Shown here one piece after another: positions 11,401-22,393 of a stretch of 64,000 nt of DNA. Under the pieces are notes generated by a model. The model did not search any database and was not told where the DNA came from. It saw only the letters and a list, made by a program, of their open reading frames with translations. Both the position numbers and the translations under genes were made by a program. Origin of the DNA: Nymphaea colorata (Eukaryota > Streptophyta > Magnoliopsida > Nymphaeales > Nymphaeaceae); contig NC_045139.1 in NCBI RefSeq assembly GCF_008831285.2, positions 1,868,704-1,932,703 on the forward strand, given 5' to 3'. Position 1 is the stretch's first letter, and every line of letters begins with the position of its first letter.

Positions 11401-12675
11401 AATCTCGTCGTAGACGGCTCTTCCAACTGTGGTCTTGCCAAGTCCCCCGATTCCATGGATTACCACCATTCTTGCAGCCTTAGAGTTGAGGTCCAATTCC
11501 TTGATGACATCATTTGCCCGTTTCTTGATTCCAACAAGCTGTTCCACTGCATCCTGTGGGTAACTCTTTACTTCTTGTAGAACCCTCTCAACAATCTCAT
11601 CAACAAGCCGTGCTTCATGATGTCTGAAAACATTATGGCATAAAAAAAAAGGGAACATTGATTATTGGTGCTGTATACACGTCTAATAGAGAAGTTGAAC
11701 ATATTTATCACCTATCAATCCTCTACAATCAACAAAGACCAGAATACTTCCCATTCCAGTTGCCTCTTCGGCCTTGGTATGTATTGGAGCTTGAAATAAA
11801 CACAGACATCTATATATAATAGGTCAATGATAAAAAGCAGACCCACTGATTTTGCTAAAAACTATTTTAAATAAAATATAAACATTTTAATATGCTTATG
11901 AAGACAATTTTGATATAGAATATTCTTTAATTCAAGTTGTTTTAATGAAAATATTGATTCTTTTTATTATCATGTCATGGGAGTTGCTCATTTTTTTTTA
12001 TGATAATAACACTACTAAAATTTAACAAATGATCAACTTAGTATATGTTTTACATAAGATCATATTAATAAGGTTAGATTACAAAAAGAATATTTTAAAA
12101 ATCAAAACCAAAAGGTTTAGTTTTTATTCTTGGCTTAAGTGTTTAGCTTTTATTAATCATATGAGGGTTGGAGCTTCATACCCTTGACATTCGTAGGCGA
12201 AAAACCCTGATGCCGTCTTCAACGCCTTCCTCCATTCCATCACCGTCTGTGCCTCCACCTCCTCGTCTTGCTCATGCACCCTGAAAGCGGCCTCGAACGG
12301 TGGTTTCTGGTCTCCCACTTGTTGGGGCGTAACATCGTAGAAAACAGGAAGGATCAACCTCTTGCTTTCTCCCACCGAAGCTACCTTCACTATCTCCCGA
12401 ATCTCCTTGAGACACCATATGGAGTGGGCATAGTTACTAGAGAAGATGGGTATGAACATCTCCGACCTGTTGATCACCCCAAGCAGATCATCGATCCTAT
12501 CGCCCGCACGCAAACCCTCGCTGTCCCGGAATACATGGATGCCGCTTCGGCGGAGTGCTTGGTAGAGATGATCGGTGAATGTCGTACGCGTGTCTACTCC
12601 CCGAAAACTCAGAAAGACTTCATACTCAAACGGGAACGCGGACACCAACGGCGATGGTGAAGAAGAAGCTTCCAT
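8440..12675 (-). CDS. TNL-A: TIR-NBS-LRR resistance protein
   Basis: Predicted exons: 12675-12182 (TIR), 11623-10504 (NB-ARC), 9999-8440 (linker plus LRR). Phases fit (CAAGG/GTATGA donor to TTTTCAG acceptor, phase 2; AAAG/GTAACA to GATAAG/GGAACA, phase 0), giving about 1057 aa if exon 3 is unspliced. The TIR (from YEVFLSFRGVDTR) keeps the NADase glutamate at residue 91 in SIWCLKE. NB-ARC has the P-loop GIGGLGKTT, kinase-2 KVLIVLDDVD, RNBS-B GSRIIVTTRD, GLPL and FLDVACFF. The MHD position reads MPK (LEMPKILQEMGR). About twelve LRRs follow and the protein ends soon after, with no EADFP-type last exon. Within exon 3 an in-frame hydrophobic stretch (9650-9480) sits where the other paralogs have an intron. 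It is likely an intracellular immune receptor; the altered MHD and odd intron leave its activity open. Confidence 0.88.
9482..9652 (-). other. Possible exitron in TNL-A exon 3
   Basis: The homologous position in TNL-C to TNL-F is an intron between the linker exon and the LRR exon. Here the frame stays open through it. A donor GT at 9652-9651 (AATCAAGG/GTGGCC) and an acceptor AG at 9483-9482 (GAGCGAAG) would remove 171 bases, a multiple of three, and join NQG to MVKEIVFEKL. Retention would insert a strongly hydrophobic segment (IFLASLMSLPLMFLTFL). The stronger-looking acceptor CACGCCAG (9502-9501) would shift the frame. Confidence 0.45.
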
Positions 12676-13150
12676 GCTCAGTTTCAGCAGCCCTTCTTCT
12701 CCTCTCTCGCTCCGATCAACTCACCAGCAGATGTGGCGATGGCAAGTTCTCATGTCTCTGAATTTAAGGGCTTCTGCCATCGAGTGGAGTACCAGCATGG
12801 CCCACACCGCGTGGCTATGTTTCCATCTACAAGTCTTCTGTCAGGAAAGAGCGCCCGCCTTCTCGCTCAACCTTCCCTCCTTTTAATATCGCAATTTTTT
12901 ACATCTACAAGTCGGATCAGTGAAAATAAGTGCCCCATCGGCAACCCCAAAAAATAAATAAATAAATAAAATAAAATAAAATCACGTGATGCCGTACATT
13001 TTTCTATACATTAGTCATTATTTTTGTTTGTCCTTCTTCTTGGCGTGCGTGCATGATCGCAGTTTCATTATTCATTGCATCCTTCTAGCCTTTGCTTAGT
13101 CAAATATATTTTTGACCACGTGCTTCGGTGATAATTTAAAATTGATCACT
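12676..13150. repeat. TNL-A 5' flank shared with 3766-4010
   Basis: Upstream of the TNL-A ATG. Positions 12936-13150 (A-rich run, ATCACGTGATGCCGTACA, GGCGTGCGTGCATGATCGCA) match 3766-4010. Positions 12786-12900 match 16870-16980 upstream of TNL-B. The G-box-like CACGTG at about 12984 is present in both copies. This block should hold the promoter and 5' UTR, but no TATA box stands out from the AT-rich background. Confidence 0.55.
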
Positions 13151-13752
13151 ATTCTCAGATCTTCATATCCATATACGAAGGCTGCTTCGTGTTCTGGAAA
13201 CGCTTTGTACAAACAATTTTTTTTATGGGTTTTTTTTCTTAGTACCACCATATTATTGAATTGTCAAATTCATCCTGTTTCAGTTTAGCATTTTATATTA
13301 ATTTTTGAAATTAAATTTTCTAAGGAAAGCCGTTTTTCTTTTGGGGAAAGTTTAAATCTATGACAAGCCAACGATACACCTAAGGTTTCAGTATTAGTAA
13401 AAGGATAATACCCAAGTCTGCTCATTGTTTAAAAAAAAAACGAGCTAAGTTTGTCTTCCCCCATCAGTGGCAAGAAACATTTTTGCCCGTAAGAGAAACA
13501 TACATAACATTTTAAACTTAAAAAAAAATTCAATGAAGGAAAAGGATAAAAAAGGATCAACTTGAGTTTTCCTTCTTTTTTTAGCTTTTGAAAAATATAT
13601 AAAGATTTATTATTAATGCTACAAATTTCAAATTTTTTCCTTTTGAAAAAAAATCTACTGGCAGTAACGGATTTACCCCAAAATCTAGTAGATTGTTGTT
13701 GTTTTTTTATCAATTATTGACTAAAATCATTTCAAACTTAATGGTAAAATGT
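13150..13752. repeat. Cluster flank repeat (family 1)
   Basis: This is one copy of a flank that also occurs at 32570-32960, 41815-42140, 54050-54400, 59360-59560 and 63280-63420. Landmarks are ACCACCA(C/T)(A/G)TTATTG, AAATTAAATTTTCTAAGGAAA, GAGCTAAGTTTGTCTTCC and GAAGGAAAAGGATCAACTTGAG. No gene is visible. It stops at the insertion that begins near 13753. Confidence 0.7.
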
Positions 13753-14310
13753 AATTCAAACAAACATCTAGCTAAATATTGTAAAACTTTACAAGAAAAA
13801 TTAAAAAAAAAGATAGAGAAGAAGAAGATAAACAACATATAAACCAAATAAAAACAGTTTGTACAAGCCTACCCAAATTAGAATTTCCAAATGAACAAAA
13901 ACCATTCATATGGATCATTGAAACAGATGCTTTAGAATCTAGTTATGGATCAGTGTTCAAATATAAATATCTAGATGTCGGAAAAGAATATCTTTGTAGA
14001 TATCACTCATAAAGCTTCAAAGAAAATGAAATAAAATGGGAAATAAATCGAAAAGAATTACTATGATTATATTATGCACTATTACATTTTGAAATATATG
14101 TGGTCTATACAAAATTTAAAGTTAGAACAGATAACACACATGTAAAGTATTGGTTAAATGCTAAACTGGAAAATTCAATTGTTAAAAAAGAAATAAGGAG
14201 ACTAGTAAACAACATCAGTTATTTGATTTTGAAATTGAAGTAATCAAAACTAATGAGAATTGCTATGCAGATTATTTATCCAGAAATGTAAAGTAACAAG
14301 CCAGAAGAAT
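13753..14310 (+). mobile_element. Endogenous pararetrovirus fragment (RT/RNase H)
   Basis: A decayed frame resembling the end of reverse transcriptase and the RNase H domain of Caulimoviridae-type pararetroviruses. Visible hallmarks are an ETDA motif near 13919, a CRY motif near 13996 and an RTDN motif near 14123. Two in-frame stops (TAA at 14010-14012, TGA at 14064-14066) and a later frameshift near 14215 show that it is dead. No gag/coat or movement segment is recognisable nearby. Ty3/gypsy retrotransposons share the domain order, so family placement is by motif flavour only. Confidence 0.6.
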
Positions 14311-14479
14311 AAAGATGTTAATTATAAGAACTAATTAGCACAATACACACACATTGGTAATCATATTCACCAATCAACCACTACAAGTGGAAAAGAATAT
14401 GGCTAGTACAGAGCAAACGGCTCCTGGTAAAGACAAAACAAATCCGTTGATGGATGGTCACTTTCCAAAAGTGATAAAA

Positions 14480-14868
14480 CTAACTGTCACAAACACACAC
14501 AGAAATCAGAGAGAGGGAGGAATGCCGATGGTCTCCCCCACCCGACCCCCTTGCCCCCCACCTGTCGCCCTTCGATGGAGGAGGAGGGGGATGGGGAGGG
14601 GGAGGGAGACGGATGAGGGAGGGGGAGCGGCGACGAAGGAGGAGGGGGAGCGGCGAGGGAGATGGAGAGGAGGGAGAGGGAGAGGGAGACGGAGGAGGAG
14701 GGGGAGCAGCGAGGGAGCCAGAGGAGGAGGGAGAGAGAGGGCGGGAGTCGGGCCGAGCCGAGCAGCCGCCAGGCCGGCCTATCGGGCCCTGGTCCGGCCC
14801 AAACCAGGTTTTCCCCGACCCGAACCCCGGTCCGATCAGGTCGGGCCGGCGGCCCGACGCCCAGGTTT
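14480..14868. other. GC-rich low-complexity island
   Basis: A purine-rich GAGGAGGGGGAGGG tract (about 14575-14745) is followed by a CCGG-rich tract (about 14750-14868). It has abrupt edges inside AT-rich DNA, and the window has little else like it. Long open frames on both strands follow from the composition (Arg/Gly/Glu repeats) and I do not call them genes. It lies within the segment missing from the paralogous site at 42610-42640. Confidence 0.6.
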
Positions 14869-15440
14869 AGTTGGAAACCCACATTTTGAGTCAAAACACA
14901 GAAAAGAATAAGAACACATAGCACAGACAATAATGATTTTGATGAAAATCCAACGATTTCTCAACATGTTTTTTGCTAAATCTTGTTTTAGAATCTTTTT
15001 CGAATCATCGCTGCACAATTTTTCCTACGCTTACATCTTGCTTTGGATAAACTTCGGGACAAACAAAACAAAAAATAAGTCGAGTCAAACTATATTGCTC
15101 TTATTTTACTTAATTAAAAGTAAGGGCCACGCCCCTTGCTGCATAGGTCTCTTTCTTTTATTTTTTAAAAATATTAATTTGAATTTAAAGGGTTAAATAT
15201 GTAAATTAATCTTATATTTTGATATTTCTTTATGCAAAGGGACTGTTTGTGAGTTTCCTGAAAAAACTAGGTGCTTATTCGTGGTATTTGAAAGGTTGAG
15301 GGCCCACTTGTTATTGCTCGAACGTTAGGTTGTCTTTTGTAATATTTTCTTAAATTTATTATAAAAGATCTTTCTTTTGGGAAACCTTTAAAAGCAAATC
15401 TAATTTTTATATAAACAACCAATGATGGACCTAAGTCTGT
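14869..15440. repeat. Cluster flank repeat continuing after the insertion
   Basis: Homologous to about 42640-43130 (TTGGAAAC(C/T)CACATTTTG, ATGTTTTTTGCTAAATCTTGTTTTAGAATCTT, TTTTTCCTACGCTTACATCT). No gene is seen. Confidence 0.65.
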
Positions 15441-16080
15441 CTCTTCTTAAAAAATACTGGTCATTTGATATTGGTTGAAAGTTGATGCTTGCCGCCCGTC
15501 ATCAATAAACTTTCCCTAATGAAGAAAAATATATAGTATTTAACATTTTTATAAAAAAAAAAATCAAAGTTGGTAAAAAGAATCATAAAGAGATCCACAT
15601 GAGGTTATTGGTTTGTGAATTTTCTTGGATGCGTAGGCGAGATGCAGCGTTCCAAGATCCTCCAAGTATCTACAGAAAGGAATTTCGTTTTTTTTTTTTT
15701 TTTCGGAGGTGAAGTAGGCTTGAGATTTATGTGAGGTGAACAGTCTTGAGATTATTCTCAAAACTTGTTTGGAAGGGCACTCGGTCTCATATCTTCACAT
15801 CTGAAAGAACCTGTAGGAGCACCCATATATATATATAACAGAGAAAATATTGAATAATTGAAAGGACGAGGTGCCTTCTCGGAAGGCTCAGATGGAGGTG
15901 CCGCATGCCTTCCTCTTGAAGCCTCCTGATATTTCTGGGAAGGTTCACATTGAGGAAGTCTGATTTCTTGTAGGGATGGGAACGAACTCCGGTCCATCTT
16001 AGAGCAACGAATTCCGGTCTATCTTCCCTCACCATGGAGTACAACTTGACAGCAGGGGCCTAGTCCTAGTCTCACTTCAA
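15440..16080. repeat. Duplicated module with GGAAGGTTCAGA motif, copy 1
   Basis: Homologous to 43140-43980 and 59630-60200: the ATTGGTTGAAAGT(A/T)GATG(C/T)TTGCCGCCC(A/G)TC start, the GATGCAGC-TCCAAGATC-TCCAAGTATCTACAGGAAGG segment and repeats of a GGAAGGTTCAGATGGAGGTGCC-like unit. Minus-strand frames across it share an EPSEK-like repeat peptide with the other copies. Without a start or domain I treat it as non-coding. A short (TA)n lies at 15826-15836. Confidence 0.6.
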
Positions 16081-16175
16081 TTAAAAAAAAAAAAAAAAAA
16101 ATTACATGTAAATTTTAAATTTTACTTGTCTTACATAAAATTTTTGAAAATTAATATTTTGGCCCGTGTCAAAAT

Positions 16176-16586
16176 TAAAAATTATTTTTATGAGAGATTT
16201 GTGAATAAGAGCTTTAATTGAAAGCCTTGAAGAAAAGCCAAGCCACAAGCATCCCATATATGAATTGCAGTTTCTGGATCGATTCCACTAAAGAAGCACG
16301 CAACATCAAGGAAAATGGATCTCTGATTACTATCAGTTAGACGATCGTAGCTTACCTTTAGCATTGTGTAAATCCGGTCATCACGAAGCCCCTTCAAGGA
16401 CATCGTGATCATTCCTTCATCCCACTGATCCTTTGCATCTCCGTTATTATACAAAGTTGATGCAAGGATTTTAATAGCTAATGGTAAACCTTCAAGGGCC
16501 CTAACTATTCTCAAGGATAGCTCCTCATATCTATCAGCTGGAGAAGTTTTTCCAAAAGCAAGCCAACTGAAAAGCTGGAGAGATTC

Positions 16587-16634
<48 letters not shown>

Positions 16635-16960
16635 CTGGTTGGAAATCAAACTTGGGAAATCATATGAGGGTTGGAGCGTCAAACCCGTGACTCTCGTAGC
16701 CAGAAAACCCTGATGCGGTGTTCAACGCCTTCCTCCATTCCTTCACCGTCTGTGCCTCCACCTCCTCGTCTTTCTTATGCACCCTGAAAGCGGCCTCGAA
16801 TGGTGGTTTCTGGTGTTTCATTCACCTGTTCTCGAATGGTGGTTTCTGGTGTTTCATTCACCTGTTCTCGAATGGCGTGGCTGTGTTTCCATCTACAAGT
16901 CTTTTGTAAAGAAAGTGCACCCGACTTCTCGCTCAACCTTCCCTTCTTTTAATACCGGAA
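16176..16960 (-). pseudogene. TNL-B: deleted relative of TNL-A
   Basis: From the 5' side this remnant has a stub of 5' flank (to about 16960) joined to the second half of a TIR exon (16830-16646, VEAQTVKEWRKAL-like), then a (TA)n run at 16588-16633, then the second half of an NB-ARC exon (16586-16178, SLQLFSWLAFGK, GLPLAIKIL, FLDVACFFSG). Missing are the first half of the TIR, intron 1, the P-loop to RNBS-B part of exon 2 and all LRRs. A 5 bp insertion (CCAAG duplicated near 16235-16245) shifts the frame after IWDACG compared with TNL-A. It cannot encode a receptor. Confidence 0.9.
16795..16866. repeat. 36 bp tandem duplication in TNL-B
   Basis: Two exact 36 bp units (16795-16830 and 16831-16866) start CTCGAATGGTGGTTTCTGG. 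A third partial start (CTCGAATGGCGTGG) at 16867 leads into 5' flank homologous to TNL-A. The repeat marks the junction where the TIR half and the 5' flank were joined. Confidence 0.9.
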
Positions 16961-18640
16961 TTTTTTACATGAAAATTTTCAAAGGTCCAACATATTCAAA
17001 AACCTCAAATACCTCTAGATTTTCACCATACATAAGCCTGTGGCGCGTGAATTCCTACGGTTACTCGTTCAATTTCATTTACTTGAATAGGAAAAGCTTT
17101 CTTAACCACTAAATCTTTTCCAAACTACTTCTTTTATGTTGATAGCAGAAGAAAACCAAAAGAAATATTATTCAACAAAAAAAAAGGAAAAAAACAAAAC
17201 GAAACAAAGTCATGGGGAAAAGTATATAGTATTGAAGGTTTCCATGAGAAAAAGGAATGAACGTGACTTTTTCATTCTTTCTGAGTCGTAGATGTCAACT
17301 ATGTAGTGAATAATACCCTTTCTTTTAAGATGAAGCCGTCACAGTAATTTTTATTTACCGCATACATAAAGCCAAACATGTGCAGTACCCTAAATAACAT
17401 AAATATGCTGGAAAATAGATAACAAGGAAACTAATAAAGTTTATCATCGAATGTACGACCTATGAAATTTATCATCTAACTTGTGATTTAGTTTGTTCAG
17501 ATTCTTATTTCATTCGGTCTTATGTGTTGTTCTTCATGAAATAATAAAGTTTCTACATTTTTTAAAATTTTGTTTGATTAATTCTTTAATGAAAATTCAT
17601 TTTTAACCAATCTGATTCGTAAACTATTCTGATTCTGATTTGCTCCCTTGAGCAGCAGCTGCCCTCTCCTCTCTCTTAGAATAGAATTTTATTGATGCAC
17701 AAGAATTTTACTGTGCAGACGAGGAAACTTTTCATATATGTGAGGATTATATGTGGTTTACCAAACATTGAAAAAATTACCCTGCTTTACAGGATGAATT
17801 CGGTGAAATTTAACCTACAAAAAGTTTCCAGGTAAAAATTGGAGACACGTTAGGGCTGTCGTCTTTTCCCTGGTCTTTCTTTCTACCTGTTGGAGAAGTA
17901 TAGCAGAAGCAGCTGAGTGGGTCTTCCTTTCAAACAAAGGGATTCTCTTCAGGTCTGTAAACTGGTCGCTTGCTTGAGATTGAGTTGAGTGCACACCACT
18001 GTAACAAATATGCGCCAAAAGGGAGAGGGGTTATTTTTAAAAATTTTTGTAAAGTATTGGACATTTTAGACTCTTCCTTTCACAATTTTTTTACCCTTTC
18101 AAAAAGTTTTTTTTTTTTTTTGTATTTTAATAAGTAGTGTTTATAAGGGCATAATTAGGAGGTTCACATTTTCTTTTAAATATTTTTTACCATAAATTTG
18201 AGGATTTAAAGACTGGTTTTTGCCATAAATTTGAAATAGTTAAAAGCATAAATATTTTTGACAAACCTTTGCGATTTTAAAAATCGTTAACCTTAAGGGA
18301 GCCAATTATCGAAAGGGAGGGGATTGAAGGGCTGAAATTCTTCCACTTTCTCCCGTCTCCAAATTTAACTCAATGATGCTTTCTTAAATGGCCAATTTTT
18401 AAAATATTCAGTTCATAAGTTCAATGTAATCCACATATAGATCGATTCCCTGCCCTTTTCCGTGATCTTCATCTCCAAACACTTTTAGACAAATTTGTTA
18501 ATATTTACATTGCATTTTAACAGCGATACAGCATATATATATATATATAGTCCGAGCCACAGGTCTAGCGATGTTTGTGTGGATTTCAAATATGAAGTAA
18601 TCGAACACTGCCTTAGCATTTGCAACGTTATTTTGTTGTT
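16960..18640. repeat. Duplicated TNL 5'-flank block, copy 2
   Basis: The partner of 3200-5400, lying upstream of TNL-B as expected for its original 5' flank. It ends with the CCACAGGTCTAGCGATGTTTGTGTGGATTTCAAATATGAA segment, which also recurs near 34915-34960. No gene seen; T-rich runs at 18105-18122. Confidence 0.65.
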
Positions 18641-19162
18641 GTTGTTTCCTTCTTTAAAACAAAAAGGAGTTTAATCCTAATCGGTTGGTCATGTTTTTGG
18701 TAATTTGTAAGGATCTAAAGCTGGTTATATGCACACCCAGTGTAGTAACATGAAGTGAAAAATGAATGTTAAAAAAAAGATAAAAAGAGTTTTATAAAAA
18801 AGAAAAAAAGACTAAAAAGTATAAAAAAATTCTAAAATAGCTCAACATTGTCTCTTTTTACTAACCTCAAGCCTTTACAAACTAGATTAATATTAGTTTT
18901 GAATCGCTTCACAGGTGGGAACGGTGGAAAATATTTAATAATTAAGTTGGCAAAATATGTGCCTGCAGGTGAATTCCCAAATGCATTAGACTTCACGACG
19001 ATGACAACAACCAGACCATCATATATATATAAATCCCTTTTTCTCTTGCTCCAATACTCACAAAACAGAAAAAAGGCAAAAAAAAAAAAAGAAAAGAAAA
19101 GAAAGAAAGAAAGCCTCAAACAAGAAACGAAAGCTTTATGATCTCTCCAACAACCACCCTTG
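18640..19162. repeat. Shared 3' flank of TNL-C
   Basis: Matches 46740-47000 (3' of TNL-F) over the ACTCAACATTGCCTCTTTTTACCAACCTCA-like segment and the GAAAATATTTAATAA segment, and 34980-35110 (3' of TNL-E) over GGAGTTTAATC-TAATTGGTTG. Positions 19135-19190 match sequence beyond the stop codon of D and E, showing a fusion of LRR and 3' flank in TNL-C. The rest is AT-rich with an AAAAG tract at 19075-19110. Confidence 0.6.
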
Positions 19163-22100
19163 TTACCTGAAATGATTGGAACAAGACCCTCCACCTCCAG
19201 TGACTTTTAATTTGTCAAGCAAGGGCCGCTTCAATGACTTACAATACAACAACTGTGATGGCAAAGCTCTAATTTGAGAGCACTCGCTGAGGTCAATCTC
19301 TTCAAGCGATGTCAATTGCCAAACTCCTTCAGGCAGTTCTTTTAGTGATTGGCACCCCCACAAAGACAAATAAGTCAAGCTCTTGAGTTGCCCAATAGAT
19401 GGATGAAGGTTAGTCATATTAAAACAACATCCAAAATTCAATTTCTCTATATTTGGCATGCAAGTAAAATCTGGACAGATGACAAGATTGACGCAGGAAT
19501 CGAGATTCATGACTTTTAATTTGCCAAGCAAAGGCCGCTTCAATGACTTGGAATCCACCAACTGTGATGGCAAAGCTATAATTTGAACGCAGTTGCTGAT
19601 GTCAAGCTCTTCAAGCGATGTCAATTCCCAAACTTCCTTAGGCAGTCCCCTTAGTGAAAAGCACCAACGCAAATTCAAGCGAGTCAAGCTCTTGAGATGT
19701 CCAATACTTGGATGAAGTTCAGTCATCTTTCGACAATTAAGAAGATCCAGTATCTCTAGATGTCGCATGGTCGTAAAATCAGGACAAATGTTGAGATTCC
19801 GGCATTCACTGAGATTTAGTACTTTTAATTGGCCAAACACCTTACCGAAAAAAAAAAAAAAATCAGCCTTGTCAAAATGAATTGCATAAGCATCAATCTA
19901 TGCATGTCTTACTGCAACAATATTATAAGTGATGCGGATCAATCTTGTCAATCCCAATTTCTAGAAAACTCCCAAAGGAACTACCTATAACACTAACAAG
20001 CAGTCTATTTCTCCATTTTCAATTTAAAAAATAAACAATATACAAAAAATATAAATAATTATTTATATGTCTAACTCCTTTCATGGTCGATATAATGTAT
20101 ATAAATGGCCACAACTTCGATAAACTTAGTTTCTATAACACCATGTTGCCCATAAAAACAAAACTGAAAAATAGGCACATACATGAAAAAAGATTTTCAT
20201 TCACCTTGGTCTCTTTATATCCGTGGTTGTTCCATACTTGAGTTATAGAACTTCTTGATAAATCAAGAACAACAATATTCTCAAGAGGAAGGGTGCTAGG
20301 CAATGAATCCAAGTACCGTGGGTTCCAATTCAACCATTTGAGGGTCCTAGGAAGATGCCCATATTCTCCTCCCAATCTCACGTTCCCCAACCGAAGCATT
20401 CTAAGTTGAGACATTCCTGCAAAGGACTCTACGTCTACATCCACTGAATCTTTCAATAAAGACATTCCTGCAAAGGACTCTGCGTCCACATCCACTGAAT
20501 CTATCGATGGACAAGAGATATCGATGGCTTCAATTTTTTCTGTTCCCTGCATTACACATTTGTTGGCAGTTAGAAGGAAATGAATTTAGTTTATGATAAG
20601 AGAAAAACTAGTTTTACAATTGAGAGGCATATCTATAGGGAAACAGTTCTCTAGGCATACCAGTCTGGCAACTCTATTTGTCAAACCTTGGCACATCCAC
20701 AATTTACTAACAACTTGTTTTCAATATATGGGCCGGCATAAGGTACTCTAACGGAATCACCAGTATATAAAATTGCTCATTAGAAAGAAGCTAAAACAAA
20801 TTAAGCTTATAATAATAATAATAACAACAGTAATAACCATTGAAGTGATAGATTGACTACCCTACCCTCTTGTTTGGCAGCACATATAGTATGTCATCTT
20901 TCTTCCACAACCTGCTGCGCATTCCTGGATCTGAACCGCTCTCATCTTCCACAATTTTTCTTCCCATGTCTCGAATATGGTCATGCATTTCAAACGCTCT
21001 TGTATCTTGATTTATATTGACTAGACACTTGTGCATTAAGACTTCGATTGTTAGGTCTGGAAAGAGCTCGCATTCTTCCCACATGAAAGTTGCAAAACTG
21101 GTTTGTTCACCGACAAAGAAGCAAGCTATGTCCAAAAATACAATTTTTTCTTCTTTATCAAGGGCATCAAAACTTATCTTCAACCTCTCATGGATATCTT
21201 TGTGTTGATCTTTCTTCAACTTTTTCAGCATGGCTTCTCGTTGTTTATTTGTTTTCTGGCACAAGAAATGTCTACCGAATATTTTGAGGGCTAGTGGCAG
21301 CCCAGCAGCAGTAGCTGCAACTTCCTTTGATAAATTTGCAAATTCAGCTGGTGGCTCCTCTTTCCCAAATGCATGCCAACTGAAAAGCTGAAGTGCTTGG
21401 GCAGGATCGAGTTCCTTAATCTCATACACATTTTTTACTCTTAGTGTTGGTGGCCCAATCAACACCTGCTTATCCCTAGTAGTAATGATGATTCTTGACC
21501 CAGGCCGAAAATGATCCACACTGCCGACCAATGCACCGAGCTGTGATTCACTATCAACGTCGTCAAGAACTAGCAGAACCTTCTTATGCTTAATTCGATC
21601 CATGATCATGCCAGTTCCATGAGCAGTGTCATTTACTTTCACCTTTTCATCCTTGAGAACATCACGAAGCAGCTGTTCTTGGAGGGAAACGAGTTTGGAC
21701 TGTTTTGCTGCTTCTCTAACGTCTGAAATGAAGCTACAAGCATCAAAATGCAGAAAGAGTTTGTTATAGACAGCCCTGGCAAGAGTCGTCTTGCCGATCC
21801 CACCCATTCCATGGATCCCAACCATTTTGACATCATTATGGGCTTCAACATCCAGCACCTCCACCAACTCTGCAATTCTAGAATCTAGACCTATTGGATG
21901 TGTGGCTCCAATAAATAGAGGGGCCCTGTTTACTTCTGTCAAGATCCTCGTCACAATTTTTTTGATCTCAGTCGCCTCGTCTCTGCCAAAAGGCCAAAAG
22001 AATACAAGTCAAAGTTATGACTCGTTGCAATCAATGCTTAGAGTATCTAAGAACTTAAAGCTTAATTCAAGCACGAAATGTATGATTCTTAACTCAGTTA

Positions 22101-22393
22101 ATATTTTGCAAACAGGGGAATCATATCTTTATAGTTGGTTAAGGGAAGCTGTAAATGAGAGGAATTCGGGACTTCCAATTATGTGTACAGTTTGATTTAA
22201 AATTCACAATCTGGGCAGTAAGGTTAACACGATCAGATTAACTACGAAGTAACACACAAGTTATCCTTGGTTTTCATGGTGTAACCCAAAAAGAACATAT
22301 TACTCAAGCCTACAACCATTGACAGTTTTCTACCATCGATTCAAAAGTTTATGCCCGCAACTTAGGCCTGACAAAATACTCTCTCTCTCTCCC

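Noticed and set aside
14354-14930. Long open frames on both strands rich in Arg, Gly, Glu, Pro and Ser
   Set aside because: They exist because the GC-rich purine tract lacks stop codons; no domain or start context supports them.
21791-22195. Plus-strand frames opposite NB-ARC and TIR exons, repeated in every paralog
   Set aside because: They are antisense shadows of conserved coding exons and recur only because the sense exons are conserved.
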